Assembly: GCA_029891385.1 (NCBI GenBank)
Contig: CM057234.1
Location: forward strand, 20,446,350-20,510,349
From: Erythroxylum novogranatense
Taxonomy: Eukaryota > Streptophyta > Magnoliopsida > Malpighiales > Erythroxylaceae
Reading direction: 5' to 3'
Length of the DNA stretch: 64,000 nucleotides
The notes under the pieces were generated by a model. That model saw nothing but the letters and a program-made list of their open reading frames with translations. It did not search any database and was not told the DNA's origin. A program made the position numbers and the translations under genes. This document shows positions 47,513-56,719 of the stretch, in pieces; the stretch's first letter is position 1, and every line of letters begins with the position of its first letter.

Positions 47513-48475
47513 TTTAATCATCATAGGAAAGCTGATGAAGAAAATTCAAGAAGTAAAAGATGCTTTGAAGAAATCCTTTGACATGAAAGACCTAGGGAGA
47601 GCTAAGAAGCTACTGGGAATGCAAATCATAAGGAATGAAGCTAAAGGGAAACTGTGGTTGATACAGAGGGACTACATTAGGAAAGTCCTATACAAGTTCA
47701 ACATGGAAGACTCTAAACTAAGCCCCGCTCCAATTGCCACACACTTATAGCTAACAGCTGATAAGAGTCCAACAATAAAAGTAGAGAAGGAACACATGCA
47801 GAAATATCCTTATGATGTGGGTATAGGTTGTATTATGTATATTATGATTTGTACTAGACCTGACTTAACACATGCAATCAGCCTACTCAGTAGATTCATG
47901 TCTAATCTAGGTCTGGTTTTAAGATAGTATGCAGATATCTGAAGGAAACCTCAAACCATGGTCTATGTTTTTCTAAATCTAACCTAGAAATGCATAAACA
48001 CATAAATTTAAATGGCTACGTAGATGCAGATTATGCACCAAACAAGGACACATGCAAATCACTATCAGCATACTACTTTACACTATCAGGTAATACAGTA
48101 AGCTGGAAAGTGCAACAATAAGCAGTGGTGTCACTATCTTCAACAGAAGCATAATTTTACGCAATCATAGAAGGCTTAAAGGAGCTGATATGACTTAAGG
48201 GACTACTATCAGAAATTAAAATACAAATAACAGAGGCAACTATACACACAGACAGTCAAAGTGTGATTTACCTCAGGAAGGACCCAGTCCTACATGAGAG
48301 GTCGAAGCACATAGACGTTCGACTGCACTTCATCAAAGATAAGGTCAACAGTAGAGAAGTCGACCTGAAAAAAATAAAAGGAGAGAAAAACCCGTCAAAT
48401 TTTGGAACAAAAGTAGTTCCAATAAAGAAACTTATTTTCTGTAGAAAGTTTCTACAGATAAATGAAGCACCTTGA
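47513..48475 (+). pseudogene. Copia reverse transcriptase C-terminus and RNase H, degraded
   Basis: The frame 47535-47750 shows the RT end (SFDMKDLGRAKKLLGMQI, then YIRKVLYKFNM). Interrupted frames beyond give MICTRPDLTHAISLLSRFM, CRYLKETSNHGL, GYVDADYAPNKDTCKS and SLSSTEA, the classic Ty1/copia RNase H. An open tail at 48263-48475 has IHTDSQSVIYLRK, HERSKHIDVRLHFI and NFGTKVVP. Stops include TAA for CAA or GAA-type codons. It is cut on the left by the CACTA remnant. Confidence 0.88.
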
Positions 48476-49421
48476 AAGAAAAAGGAGATTACTCATCAAT
48501 TGCACAACACTAGAGAAAAAGAAAAAAAATTAGGGTTTCGAATTTCAGAAATTGACCACGAATTGAAAGATTAAGTGAGGGCTTTTGAAGGAGGGAAGAA
48601 CGTGAAGAAAAACAGATGATTCTTCAAAAATCAACACTCAAACGCTTTAGATCAAAGAACACAGAAGGGGTAAAAGAGGAGAAGTCTAAATCCTACGAAG
48701 AGAAGAAGAAAATGACTCTTGAAAGTTCTAAAGGAGTTGTCTGAAGTCATTAACTCACCTATGCCACTTATGTTCCAGACACACGTGAGGCGCACTATGC
48801 ATAGCCACAACGTAGCACTTCATTTGGAAATATATTAAAGTGTGATTGAAGATTTTAAAGGAACAAAGGCAAAGGCTTTTCAAGTGAATCACGTGGACAA
48901 ATGCATGCACATTCATGGACCCAGTCAAAGGTTTGTGAGAAAGAACAAGATAATTAAATATAGTCTTTAATTAAAGTCACGTGGACAAGGCAAGCATATG
49001 TTAACTCAGTCCAATACATCTGAAGGTAACAGATCAACTACAATAATTATAAATAGCCAAGTCTCAAGCATTCAGACATAAGAGAAAATACCAATATACA
49101 ATCAATTCATTGAGTTTACATTCTGTAATTCAAGTAAGGAAATAGTGAGTGCTAGAGTGCATTACAGTGGGTACTAGAGAGTTTTTGGGAAAAACTCTTG
49201 CAGGTGTTTTAAACACTCAATCTCTTGTACTTTTTTTCCTTGATCTTAGTAAAAATCTAGTGTGTGTGTGATTGGCCTTTGGACGTAGATAGTTTTGTAC
49301 TATCGAACCAAGTAAACTCTGTGCATTTTCTTTACTTTCTTGCAGGTTTTCCATCTTTGCAAATCAAGTCCAAGCAAATCATCATCAGATCAGAAAGTAT
49401 TAGACAAAAATAATAGAAAGG
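48476..49421 (+). repeat. Downstream region and 3' LTR of the plus-strand copia
   Basis: AAAGAAAAAGGAGATT at 48476-48491 is a likely purine tract. The right half (49250-49421) has the phrase ATTGGCCTTTGGACGTAGAT and a Cys/Thr-poor A-rich end typical of copia LTRs. The LTR appears to finish with ATTCTAACA at 52773-52781, beyond the CACTA insertion. The LTR start was not found; a boundary near 48740 is possible. No gene is seen. Confidence 0.55.
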
Positions 49422-49699
49422 CACTACAAAAAATTAATATAATTTACGACGTTTTATTAAAAAAACGTCACAAATTATAAAACCTTTTTGCGACGTTTAA
49501 AAAACGTCACAAAAAGTGTGAAAGTTTTGCGACATTTTAGTCAAACGTCACTAATTTATAACACTTTTTTCGACGTTTTATCGTTAAAACGTTCCAGAAT
49601 AGAATTTTGGATGTTTTGTTAAGTAAAACGTCGTTAAACCTTTAGCAACATTGTTTGGTTTTAAACCAAATTGAAAGTCACCTTTACATTTCCCTTTGT

Positions 49700-50045
49700 T
49701 CCGTCAGAAGAAAGAACTCGCCATCTTCAACTGCCAACTACGAGAGCCCGACGGCCTACAAGCAAAGATCCCTCCCAATCTGATTCATCGGACACAGAGG
49801 CATGTGGCTGATGATAACCGCAGTGAACCTGATGACAGTGGGAGGATGGTTGAGGCGGAGGAGTAGTCTGGTAAGCGAAAGGGTGGAGAGAATTCGCCGA
49901 TAATTATCGCATATAGTCTCGGGTTGAACCATATTCAGACCCAATCTGCTCCGTCTCCTTCTCCTCTTGGTTTGGTCACGCCTTGCAAGTTTGAGAATGA
50001 TGACGATTTTCGTGAAGAGTATCTCAACCCTAACCCTAACCCTTG
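49700..50045 (+). other. Captured sequence of unknown origin in the CACTA element
   Basis: GC content is higher than in the surroundings. One frame gives IPPNLIHRTQRHVADDNRSEP, then GKRKGGENSPI and a Pro/Ser-rich stretch, interrupted by TAG. It looks like exonic sequence, possibly a 5' exon, but no family was recognised. A short AACCCTAACCCTAACCC tract is at 50026-50042. Confidence 0.4.
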
Positions 50046-50105
50046 ATTTCAATCAGAACATAACACAAGCAGTACCTCAAAAACTTGCTTCATTTAATTC
50101 TTGTT

Positions 50106-50276
50106 TTTAACACATACTAGAATGTGTAGGCTCGGTGGAGCAAGAGTCAATCTACGAGACCCTGAAAGATCACGGGTTGCCCATTGGTCTATTGCCAAAG
50201 GGCATAAGGGAATTTTTCGTTGACGATACTGGTGCGTTGTTAGATGAAAGTTGGCTAAGAAGCTATAAATGTACAC
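50106..50276 (+). pseudogene. Captured DUF538 gene fragment
   Basis: The plus strand encodes SVEQESIYETLKDHGLPIGL followed by LPKGIREFFVDDTGALLDES. The phrase Y-L-x-x-HGLPIGLLPKG with a following F/DD segment is the N-terminal signature of plant DUF538 proteins, a secreted or cytosolic family of unknown function. Only about 55 residues are present, and there is no proper start. Confidence 0.8.
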
Positions 50277-51011
50277 AGACGATCACTGAAATTGTATAAT
50301 ACTATCATTGAATGAAATCTCAGTTTTTCACTGAGTTCTTACCTCCTCTGTTCGACTCTATTTTTATATCGTTTCTCACACTAGTTTTCTCTCTCTACGT
50401 TTTCTGCTTCTTAGTCGTTTGTTTGTGTATGGTTGATCGATAATAACAACACATTTCTAGGAAAAGAATGCACACAGATAAACCTCATTTTGATGGTGAT
50501 TTTTTATATATAAGATTCTCTCTTTTGGGTTCTCTTTTTGAAAGATTCCCTCTTTTCAATGCTTAATCTTTTAGTTTGATTTGGAAATTCAATTTATCAT
50601 TCAACAGTTGTTGCTGCTTATTAATATACAATTGTCTAATGGCCCTTCACTTTGTTGACATTGACGACAACTTTGGCATGATGAAAGCTTGCGAAAATGG
50701 GTGAAATAATGGCACCATTATCATGTCTTTATGTGGTACCCTGCTTTGAGGAGTTACTGGAAGAGTAGAAACTAGGTCCAATTTTGATTGGCTTGACTTC
50801 GTAAAGTTATTTGCTTCTTCCTTTCTTTTTTTATTCTTTGTTCTATCTTTTCGGGTGAAGGGGCTCTTAAGTGCACAATCCAGACACATGAACTTTTGTT
50901 CATATTCATAAACAGTGACTGTGCATCATGGAAATTGTGAAATTGCATATCAACCTATTTAGTTAATAACATTACATTGTATATCTAAGTGAATCATGGT
51001 TCTTCTGCAGA

Positions 51012-51405
51012 TATGTTCCTTGCCCTTGATAAAGATATGAATGGAACATTGAGCAAGCAAGAGCTTCGAGAATATGCTGATGGAACACTGACAAACATTT
51101 CTGTGTTTGTGTTGCTTTTTCTTGTGATTATTCATCATCTTTTTGCTTGCATTACATTATTGAACATACCAATTGAATTTCTGGTTCTGACAATATGTTA
51201 ATTCAAATCATTATATGTTGGACACAGTACTATGATGTTGTGCTTTCCTCAGGTGCTTGATTTTCTTTTTTTACACTTTTGGAGATGTCTCCCCTTCAGT
51301 TTTGTTTTCTTATTTCATTATTTTCATTTCATTCCCAAATTAGTATTCGATGAACATGTTCGTCGTGGAAAAAATGGGGGAGGAAATTCTCGGGAGGATT
51401 GACAT
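51012..51405 (+). pseudogene. Captured TON2/FASS-type PP2A B'' subunit fragment, two exons
   Basis: A splice acceptor TTCTTCTGCAG ends at 51011. The exon after it encodes DMFLALDKDMNGTLSKQELR then EYADGTL, the calcium-binding EF-hand region of the TON2-type regulatory subunit, which positions microtubule arrays before division. Intron-like sequence follows to the acceptor ...AAATTAG at 51343, then FDEHVRRGKNGGGNSRE, the next exon in the same family. The first exon loses similarity after about 51095 and the second at about 51400. Introns are kept, so genomic DNA and not mRNA was captured. Confidence 0.88.
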
Positions 51406-51500
51406 ATTTATTTCGATGTCTTGATCTTCATGGGTGAGGATTCCTTACAACAGCCGATATCCACTCAATTTTAATTGTAACTGAATAAGCTTAATAGCTA

Positions 51501-51597
51501 AGGGAAAAATGGATAGAAGAAGAGCATCATAAATTCCTTAAAGCTCTAAAGCTCTATGGTTGTGGCTGGCATAAAAGAAGAAGAGCATTCGAAATAG
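51501..51597 (+). pseudogene. Captured LHY/CCA1/REVEILLE-type MYB exon
   Basis: REKWIEEEHHKFLKALKLYG, then CGW, matches the first half of the single SHAQKYF-class MYB repeat of clock factors (RERWTEEEH-x-KFLEALKLYG). A donor GTGAGT follows at 51598 at about the usual exon end, and the last third is frameshifted. Twenty-three codons are clear. The rest of the domain is absent. Confidence 0.8.
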
Positions 51598-51815
51598 GTG
51601 AGTACATAATTCATTTACAAATATTTATTAAATGAGACTGTGTATCTAATTAATTTTTAATTTTTCAAGAATTAATGTGTAAGGAATTTAACTGTTTGCT
51701 TAACGTAATATGTATTGGTCTGACGTGGCTTGCTCTGTGTCTTTTACTTTTCATGAATTAATGTTGTTAAGGTATAACATGTCTGTATAATGTAACAAGC
51801 CTTTGCTTCTTTCAA

Positions 51816-52005
51816 GATGCAGACAAAATAACAGAGGCATCAAAGAGGGAAAAGGAAGATATTTTAGTCAAGCTTACACAAACTGAAAGGACGCTTGCAG
51901 ATTCAAGAAACAGAGTAAATAAGTTAGAGGAAGACAATAGAAAACTTCGCATGCCAAGACTTAATAAAATGTCCGTGGACTTCGATTATTTAGTAAACTT
52001 AATAG
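51816..52005 (+). pseudogene. Captured GRAB-domain golgin fragment
   Basis: The frame encodes a coiled coil (TQTERTLADSRNRVNKLEED then NRKLR) followed by RLNKMSVDFDYLV, close to the RLNRMSVDSDxLVD phrase that begins the GRIP-related ARF-binding region of plant golgin candidates 3/4. Those proteins tether vesicles at the Golgi. A residue gap before RLNK and a later stop show that it is a broken piece. Confidence 0.75.
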
Positions 52006-52781
52006 ATACAAGAATGTTTATGTTCTTATATTAGTATCTTGATCAATGACTCGATATTTGGGTTGCCTTAATTTGGTCCCTCCATTTTTTTTCCAAAATA
52101 TCAAATGTTTCATCCTTTAGTTTTGATATTAATCGATGTATTATGTCTTGTGTGTGAATTGTAATTAAATAATACATGAATAATTATTAAAATTAATGAT
52201 ATATTAAAAACTAAAGAATTATTAAATAAAATTCATAAATAATATTGAATAGTTATTAAACAAATAATATTTAAAAATCGTTATTTTAAAAATTATTAAA
52301 TTTGAAAATTATTAAATTTAAATTATTTTGAAAAATAAATTTAAATTATTTTTGAAAAATAAAAAATTAATAATTGAAAGAAAATAACTCTAAAAACGTC
52401 ACAAAAGACAATCCGTGACGTTTTTAAAAACGTCACAAAAGACATTTTGTAATGTTTCCAAAAAAACGTCGCGAATTCCCTTACATTTTGTGACGTTTTA
52501 AAAACATCGCGGAATGTTAGACAATCTACGACGTTTTTTATAAACGACGTGGAATGTGTACACTTTTAGTGACGTTTTTATAAGCGTCGCAGAATGTGCA
52601 AACTTTTAGTGACGTTTTACATAAAACGTCGCGGAAAGCTTTTATCTACACCACATTCCGCGACGTTTTTTGCGCATTTTTTAAAACATCGCAGAATACA
52701 TTCTGCGACGTTTTTTGGACATTTTGTGACTTTTTAAAAACGTCGCAGAATGATTCTTTTCTTGTAGTGAGGATTCTAACA

Positions 52782-53113
52782 CATAGATTTAGTTGTGTCT
52801 GGAATAGTTTTCAGACATTTCCCACCAGATTGAAGCATTGTATATTGGATTGTCAGGATTTCTGGCAAGCTTATTCTAATTTTGTAATATCCCCAGATGG
52901 TGTAAAGTCGGATTATGGTTTAAAAAGGGAAACAAGGCTGAAGAATTACCAGAGCATTTGTGGGCGCATAAACCGGACTACTCGGGATACGGAAATTAAC
53001 TTATTGAAAAGACAAAAAGAAAATGAGCACTCACAGTGAAGAAAGGTATATAGTCCCATTTAATATTTCCCATCTGGGTTGCGTAAATGTTTGATCATAT
53101 GACCTCCAAGTTG
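52782..53113 (+). pseudogene. Unrecognised host coding fragment left of the copia insertion
   Basis: The frame 52782-53039 is open after the copia LTR end and encodes HRFSCVWNSFQTFPTRLKHC, DCQDFWQAYSNFVISPDGVK and a Lys/Arg-rich C-terminus ending ENEHSQ and TGA. The composition is like a real protein, with Trp, Cys and no low complexity, but I do not recognise the family. Sequence after the stop would be 3' UTR or intron. The next copia element splits the locus at 53113; the other side begins at 62171. It may be the last exon of a gene whose upstream part was replaced by transposons. Confidence 0.45.
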
Positions 53114-54336
53114 TGAAAGAGATCTAGAAGGGGGGTTGAATAGATCGTTTAAACTTTTTCGCAGAGTTCTACAAAAAATACGAAATTAATACACAATAAA
53201 CAATCAAATTAAACAAATGAAAAAGAGTATGGAAGAAAGCAAACACTGTTTTTATAGAGGTTCGGTGCTAAGACCTACGTCCTCTACCTAAGCTCCCACT
53301 TAGGATTTGGCAAACCACTATATTGTACACTTTTTAGTTCAGTGCGAACTTGTACAACCACTTGAATTCCGGCTCAAGTAAACCTTACAATCCCGATTTG
53401 ATTTCCGGCACAAATCTAACCACACCAGTGATTCTTCCTCTAATCACTCAACTCACAAATAACAATGATTGAAATATAGATTAGACAAAGCTCAGCACAG
53501 CTAGATAGGATTGAATGAGCTAAAGATAATTTGAGAGCTCCAAAATAGTAATCAATGATCAGTAAGCTTTGCAAAAAGTGCAGTCATCGATCTCTTGATG
53601 TTCTTCTTTTTATTTGCAGACTTCTGGATCAAAATAGCCATTGTAGATTGTCTACTAGCCGTTGTAGATCACTCCATAATGCTATAAAAATATTTCTTTA
53701 CCGTTTGATATCAATTGACTTCGTCAGAATCAGATCTTGTATAATCCTAGTCGACTGGAATAGGTTCTAGTCGACTAGTCGAGGGCTGCTAGTCGACTGG
53801 GACAGTTGCTGGTCGACTGGGACAGGTGTTTTTGCTGATTATAGTCGACTGGAACACATATTTCTGCTGATCCTAGTCGACTGGAAATGTTTGTAGTCGA
53901 CTGGAACTTACGAAGAATAATCTCCGCTCTTCGAATAGTCGACTGGTATTATTTCTAGTCAACTGGCACCCTTTGTAGTCGATTGGTAATGGTTGTAGTC
54001 GACTGGAATTTCTCCAACGGACAAATTTGCAGATAATCTTCGATCTTTCAAGATTTTTATCCATAATCTTCACCAGAATCTTTATTTACACGTTGTCTAT
54101 CTTCTCCAGATCATAGTAGATCATTTCTGATTTGATTTCTTAATATATTATCTCCTTAACATTTGTAGTTTGAAATTTGAACAATATCTATCACTTGCAT
54201 CTTTGAAAATTGTCCCTTGAGATTGCATTGAGCCTTTAATTTTAAAACCTGAAATAATTTCTTAACCAATTTCATATATTTTATAATTATCAAAACATAA
54301 AGGGATTTTTATTTGTCAACCACCATTGGTCCAACA
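53114..54336 (-). repeat. 3' LTR of the SIRE-like copia
   Basis: It is 1223 bp, from TGAAAGAGATCTAGAAGG to TGGTCCAACA. An array of about 11 units with core TAGTCGACTGG lies at 53748-54010. It differs from the other LTR by a few substitutions and by array length. Confidence 0.93.
53748..54010. repeat. TAGTCGACTGG array, 3' LTR copy
   Basis: About 11 imperfect units of roughly 20 bp. The core AGTCGACT is a perfect 8-bp palindrome, and one unit reads GTCGACTAGTCGAG. The matching array in the 5' LTR (61547-61845) has about 13 units, some decayed. Confidence 0.9.
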
Positions 54337-54350
54337 ATCTCCCCCTTTTT
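54337..54350 (-). promoter_or_regulatory. Polypurine tract of the SIRE-like copia
   Basis: The minus strand reads AAAAAGGGGGAGAT, ending at the 3' LTR start TGTTGGACC. This is a textbook composition and position. Confidence 0.9.
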
Positions 54351-54747
54351 GATAATGACAAAACATTTAGAAATTGTTTAAAAAATTGAAAACAAAGAAA
54401 AATTGATAAAGGTTTTTAAGCCTTGTCTGGTTGGTTAGTTTTAACTCCCCCTTAATCAATAAATCAATGAATCCAATAAATTGAGCACAATTTCATAAGT
54501 TTAGAAATTTAATCAAGAAATTTAATCACTTGGAAAGAAGAAAATTTGAAAAATTTCTTAACTTTCTTACTCCCCCTTTTTGTTATGATCAAAATAAATG
54601 ATGAATAATTATACTTCATAAAAAATATTCAGAAATCAAACATTAAACAAAAAAACAGCAATGAAACAAAAGGACAAACCGACTAATGTAGTAAATGTCA
54701 ATGTAACAAAGTAACATATATCGGTTGCAAACAAAAAGCAAAATACA

Positions 54748-56034
54748 TCAAGGTTGAGAAACATCATCATGTTGACAGCCTAATTTGTCGAAAATCTTGG
54801 TAAGCATACGGTGTTGTGCATTAATCTTCTTTATAAATGCACGGAACATATTCTGAATATCATCGACACGATCATTCAAATCATCTATTTGTTCGGTAAT
54901 CTCATGTAGCTCTTCATGAGTGACATCACTTCGTCTTACATTACTGGGCCTAGAGCTACTCGGACGATCTACTGCCTGCTTTGATCTTTGCCTCCTAGGA
55001 CCTTGTTCATCTTCCAATGTCAACCCAAGTTTGGCCACATGATCAAAATATACCCAACCTTTCTCAACCGTTTTGACCAATTTCATACTCCTCAAATTAT
55101 AGGGTGTAAACCTCCAACTTTGAGGATATGGAGAATGAATATAGGAACTCAAATTAACCTTTTGCAGCTTGGCTATAAATGGAATCAAGGCAGCATATGG
55201 CATGCCTTTATGCTTTCCCGTGTTACTTTTCAGCTCACCTCTTAATAAATTTGCCTTCTTCCTCATCATTTGCATAATCAGACTAGGAAAATTAATTTTT
55301 CTACCTTCCTCCAAGTGCCCCAAAATTTCCTTGTCCAATGATGTAATGTGGTTGTTACTAGCTTTCTTAGGATATACCACTCTATTGATAGCATAGTGAA
55401 GCAACCTATAATTTAGAGGCAAATCTATGGCCTCATACGGTGGTGAGGAATGAGCCGAACAAAGGCTATCTAGCAGTGCATCTCCCTTTTCTTCAGTATA
55501 TCCAAAATTTTCATCCGCTTCCTCGTCAGTATCTCCATTTTCATGTCGTAAAATATTAAAATCCAATAAGGAAGCTCTAGGCCGAATTCCACCCGTAGGC
55601 AATTTTAACCAAATGGACAGATTTTCCTTGCAAATAAAAATTTCCTTACCTTGAATACTTGATTTCAAGATAACCCCACGATCAACATCACTTCTAACCA
55701 CAATCAGATTTGCATAAAATTCTCTAATAAATTCTTCATAGATATCATCAGAAAAACCCAGAAAAAATCTCAAGCCTAAGCTATGTAGTTCCTCAAACAA
55801 CATCTTATACTCACTATTATCTAATTCCGTCCAATCAAACTTCATAGAAGGAATTAGAACTTCATTTTTCAATACCTTATAATACAGATTTTGCGCCTCC
55901 TTTGAAACAAATCTAGACTCAACTTCTTCATTTTCGCGTTCTACTCTACCCCGTGAAGAAGATCCACGTACTCTTGGTCCTTGTGGTGTGTCATCCACTT
56001 GTTTCCCTTTTCCAGAAGTCTTCCTTGGAGCCAT
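54748..56034 (-). CDS. Retroelement extra ORF, putative plant transposon protein-like
   Basis: The ORF is intact, with 428 residues from MAPRKTSGKGKQ; an ATG nine codons upstream (56061) is less likely. The N-terminus (about 1-35) is basic and Ser/Arg-rich. The body begins RFVSKEAQNLYYKVLKNEVL, has EEFIREFYANLIVVRSDV and GKEIFICKENLSIWLKLP, which resembles the plant family annotated as putative plant transposon protein (REFYANL plus a G-x-x-I/V-x-F/I pattern), then an acidic linker and an alpha-rich half. The C-terminus (HEELHEITEQIDDLNDRVDD onward) should form a coiled coil. It lies in sense, 686 bp past the pol stop, where SIRE elements carry an envelope-like ORF, yet no membrane segment or signal peptide is visible. 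A nuclear or structural role is possible. The function is unknown. Confidence 0.8.
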   Translation of the reverse strand: MAPRKTSGKGKQVDDTPQGPRVRGSSSRGRVERENEEVESRFVSKEAQNLYYKVLKNEVLIPSMKFDWTELDNSEYKMLFEELHSLGLRFFLGFSDDIYEEFIREFYANLIVVRSDVDRGVILKSSIQGKEIFICKENLSIWLKLPTGGIRPRASLLDFNILRHENGDTDEEADENFGYTEEKGDALLDSLCSAHSSPPYEAIDLPLNYRLLHYAINRVVYPKKASNNHITSLDKEILGHLEEGRKINFPSLIMQMMRKKANLLRGELKSNTGKHKGMPYAALIPFIAKLQKVNLSSYIHSPYPQSWRFTPYNLRSMKLVKTVEKGWVYFDHVAKLGLTLEDEQGPRRQRSKQAVDRPSSSRPSNVRRSDVTHEELHEITEQIDDLNDRVDDIQNMFRAFIKKINAQHRMLTKIFDKLGCQHDDVSQP

Positions 56035-56719
56035 TGTAATGTTCCTGAATAAAAATCGCAAATCTACGAAGTTAGGGTAGAAGACGATTTTGAATGGGAG
56101 ATGGAGGAGAGATGAAGACGATTTGGTGAAATAGAAGGGGGTTTCGACGTTTTGGCTCTGGGTAAGTGATTGAAGGGTCGGATCTGAAGAGATTTTGAAG
56201 ATTCAGTCGACTGGAGAACAAAAAATCGCAAAAGGAGAAGTGAGTGGGTTTGCGTAAAAACAAGAAGAAATGGGTTTTTAGTGAGAGAAAGAGATGAGAT
56301 GCTTAAAGAAGAAGAAGATATGATGCTATTGTTGAAGAAAGTGTGATTCTCCAAGGAATGAGAGGCTTAGTCGAGTGAGAGGGCTTTAGGTAGAAGATGA
56401 AGAACTTTTGAAATAAAGAAAAGAATGGGTTTTCGATATGTTTTAAAAACGAAACCTCCGTGTATTTTCCAGTCGACTGGACTTGCTTCTGGTCGACTGA
56501 TACATGCTTTTCTTTATTTCTAGTTGACTTGTCATGCCCTTCTAGTCGACTGGTACGTCTATTTACCTCAAAATCAGTCGACTTAAACTCTAATCAGTCT
56601 ACTGAAAAATTCTAAACCTTAATGCAGTCACTAAATGTAAATCATGATGATGTATCTCCGATGGAATTGTTTAATTTGCCAGACCATTTTGATATAATAG
56701 TGTATGCAAGTAAAAAAAA
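56035..56719 (-). other. Spacer between copia pol and the extra ORF
   Basis: This would be the leader of the extra ORF. A 96-codon Ser-rich frame at 56064-56354 has no recognised domain. CAGTCGACT-type words recur at 56471-56605, the same word as in the LTR arrays. No splice site could be fixed. Confidence 0.55.

Larger units (their letters stand above)
49422..52769 (+). mobile_element. Non-autonomous CACTA element with captured gene fragments
   Basis: AGG at 49419-49421 is repeated at 52770-52772. Between them lie 3348 bp starting CACTACAAAAAATT and ending TTTTCTTGTAGTG, the CACTA termini with the expected 3-bp duplication. Both ends carry many subterminal copies of ACGTCGC/GCGACGTTTT words (49450-49640 and 52390-52745). 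No transposase was found. The interior instead carries same-strand pieces of a DUF538 gene, a TON2-type PP2A B'' gene, a LHY/REVEILLE-type MYB gene and a GRAB golgin gene, with intron remains. The direction is given by the captured exons. It sits within a copia LTR. Confidence 0.93.

Noticed and set aside
50026..50042. Interstitial telomere or chromosome end
   Set aside because: Only three units of the six-base CCCTAA form are present, too few for a telomere track.
52596..52780. Frame rich in TSQN and DVF repeats before the unrecognised host fragment
   Set aside because: It is the CACTA subterminal repeat read as protein; only the part after 52782 is kept.
53555..54073. Frames inside the copia LTR that recur at 61353-61907
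   Set aside because: They recur only because both LTRs carry the same sequence and run through the GTCGAC array.
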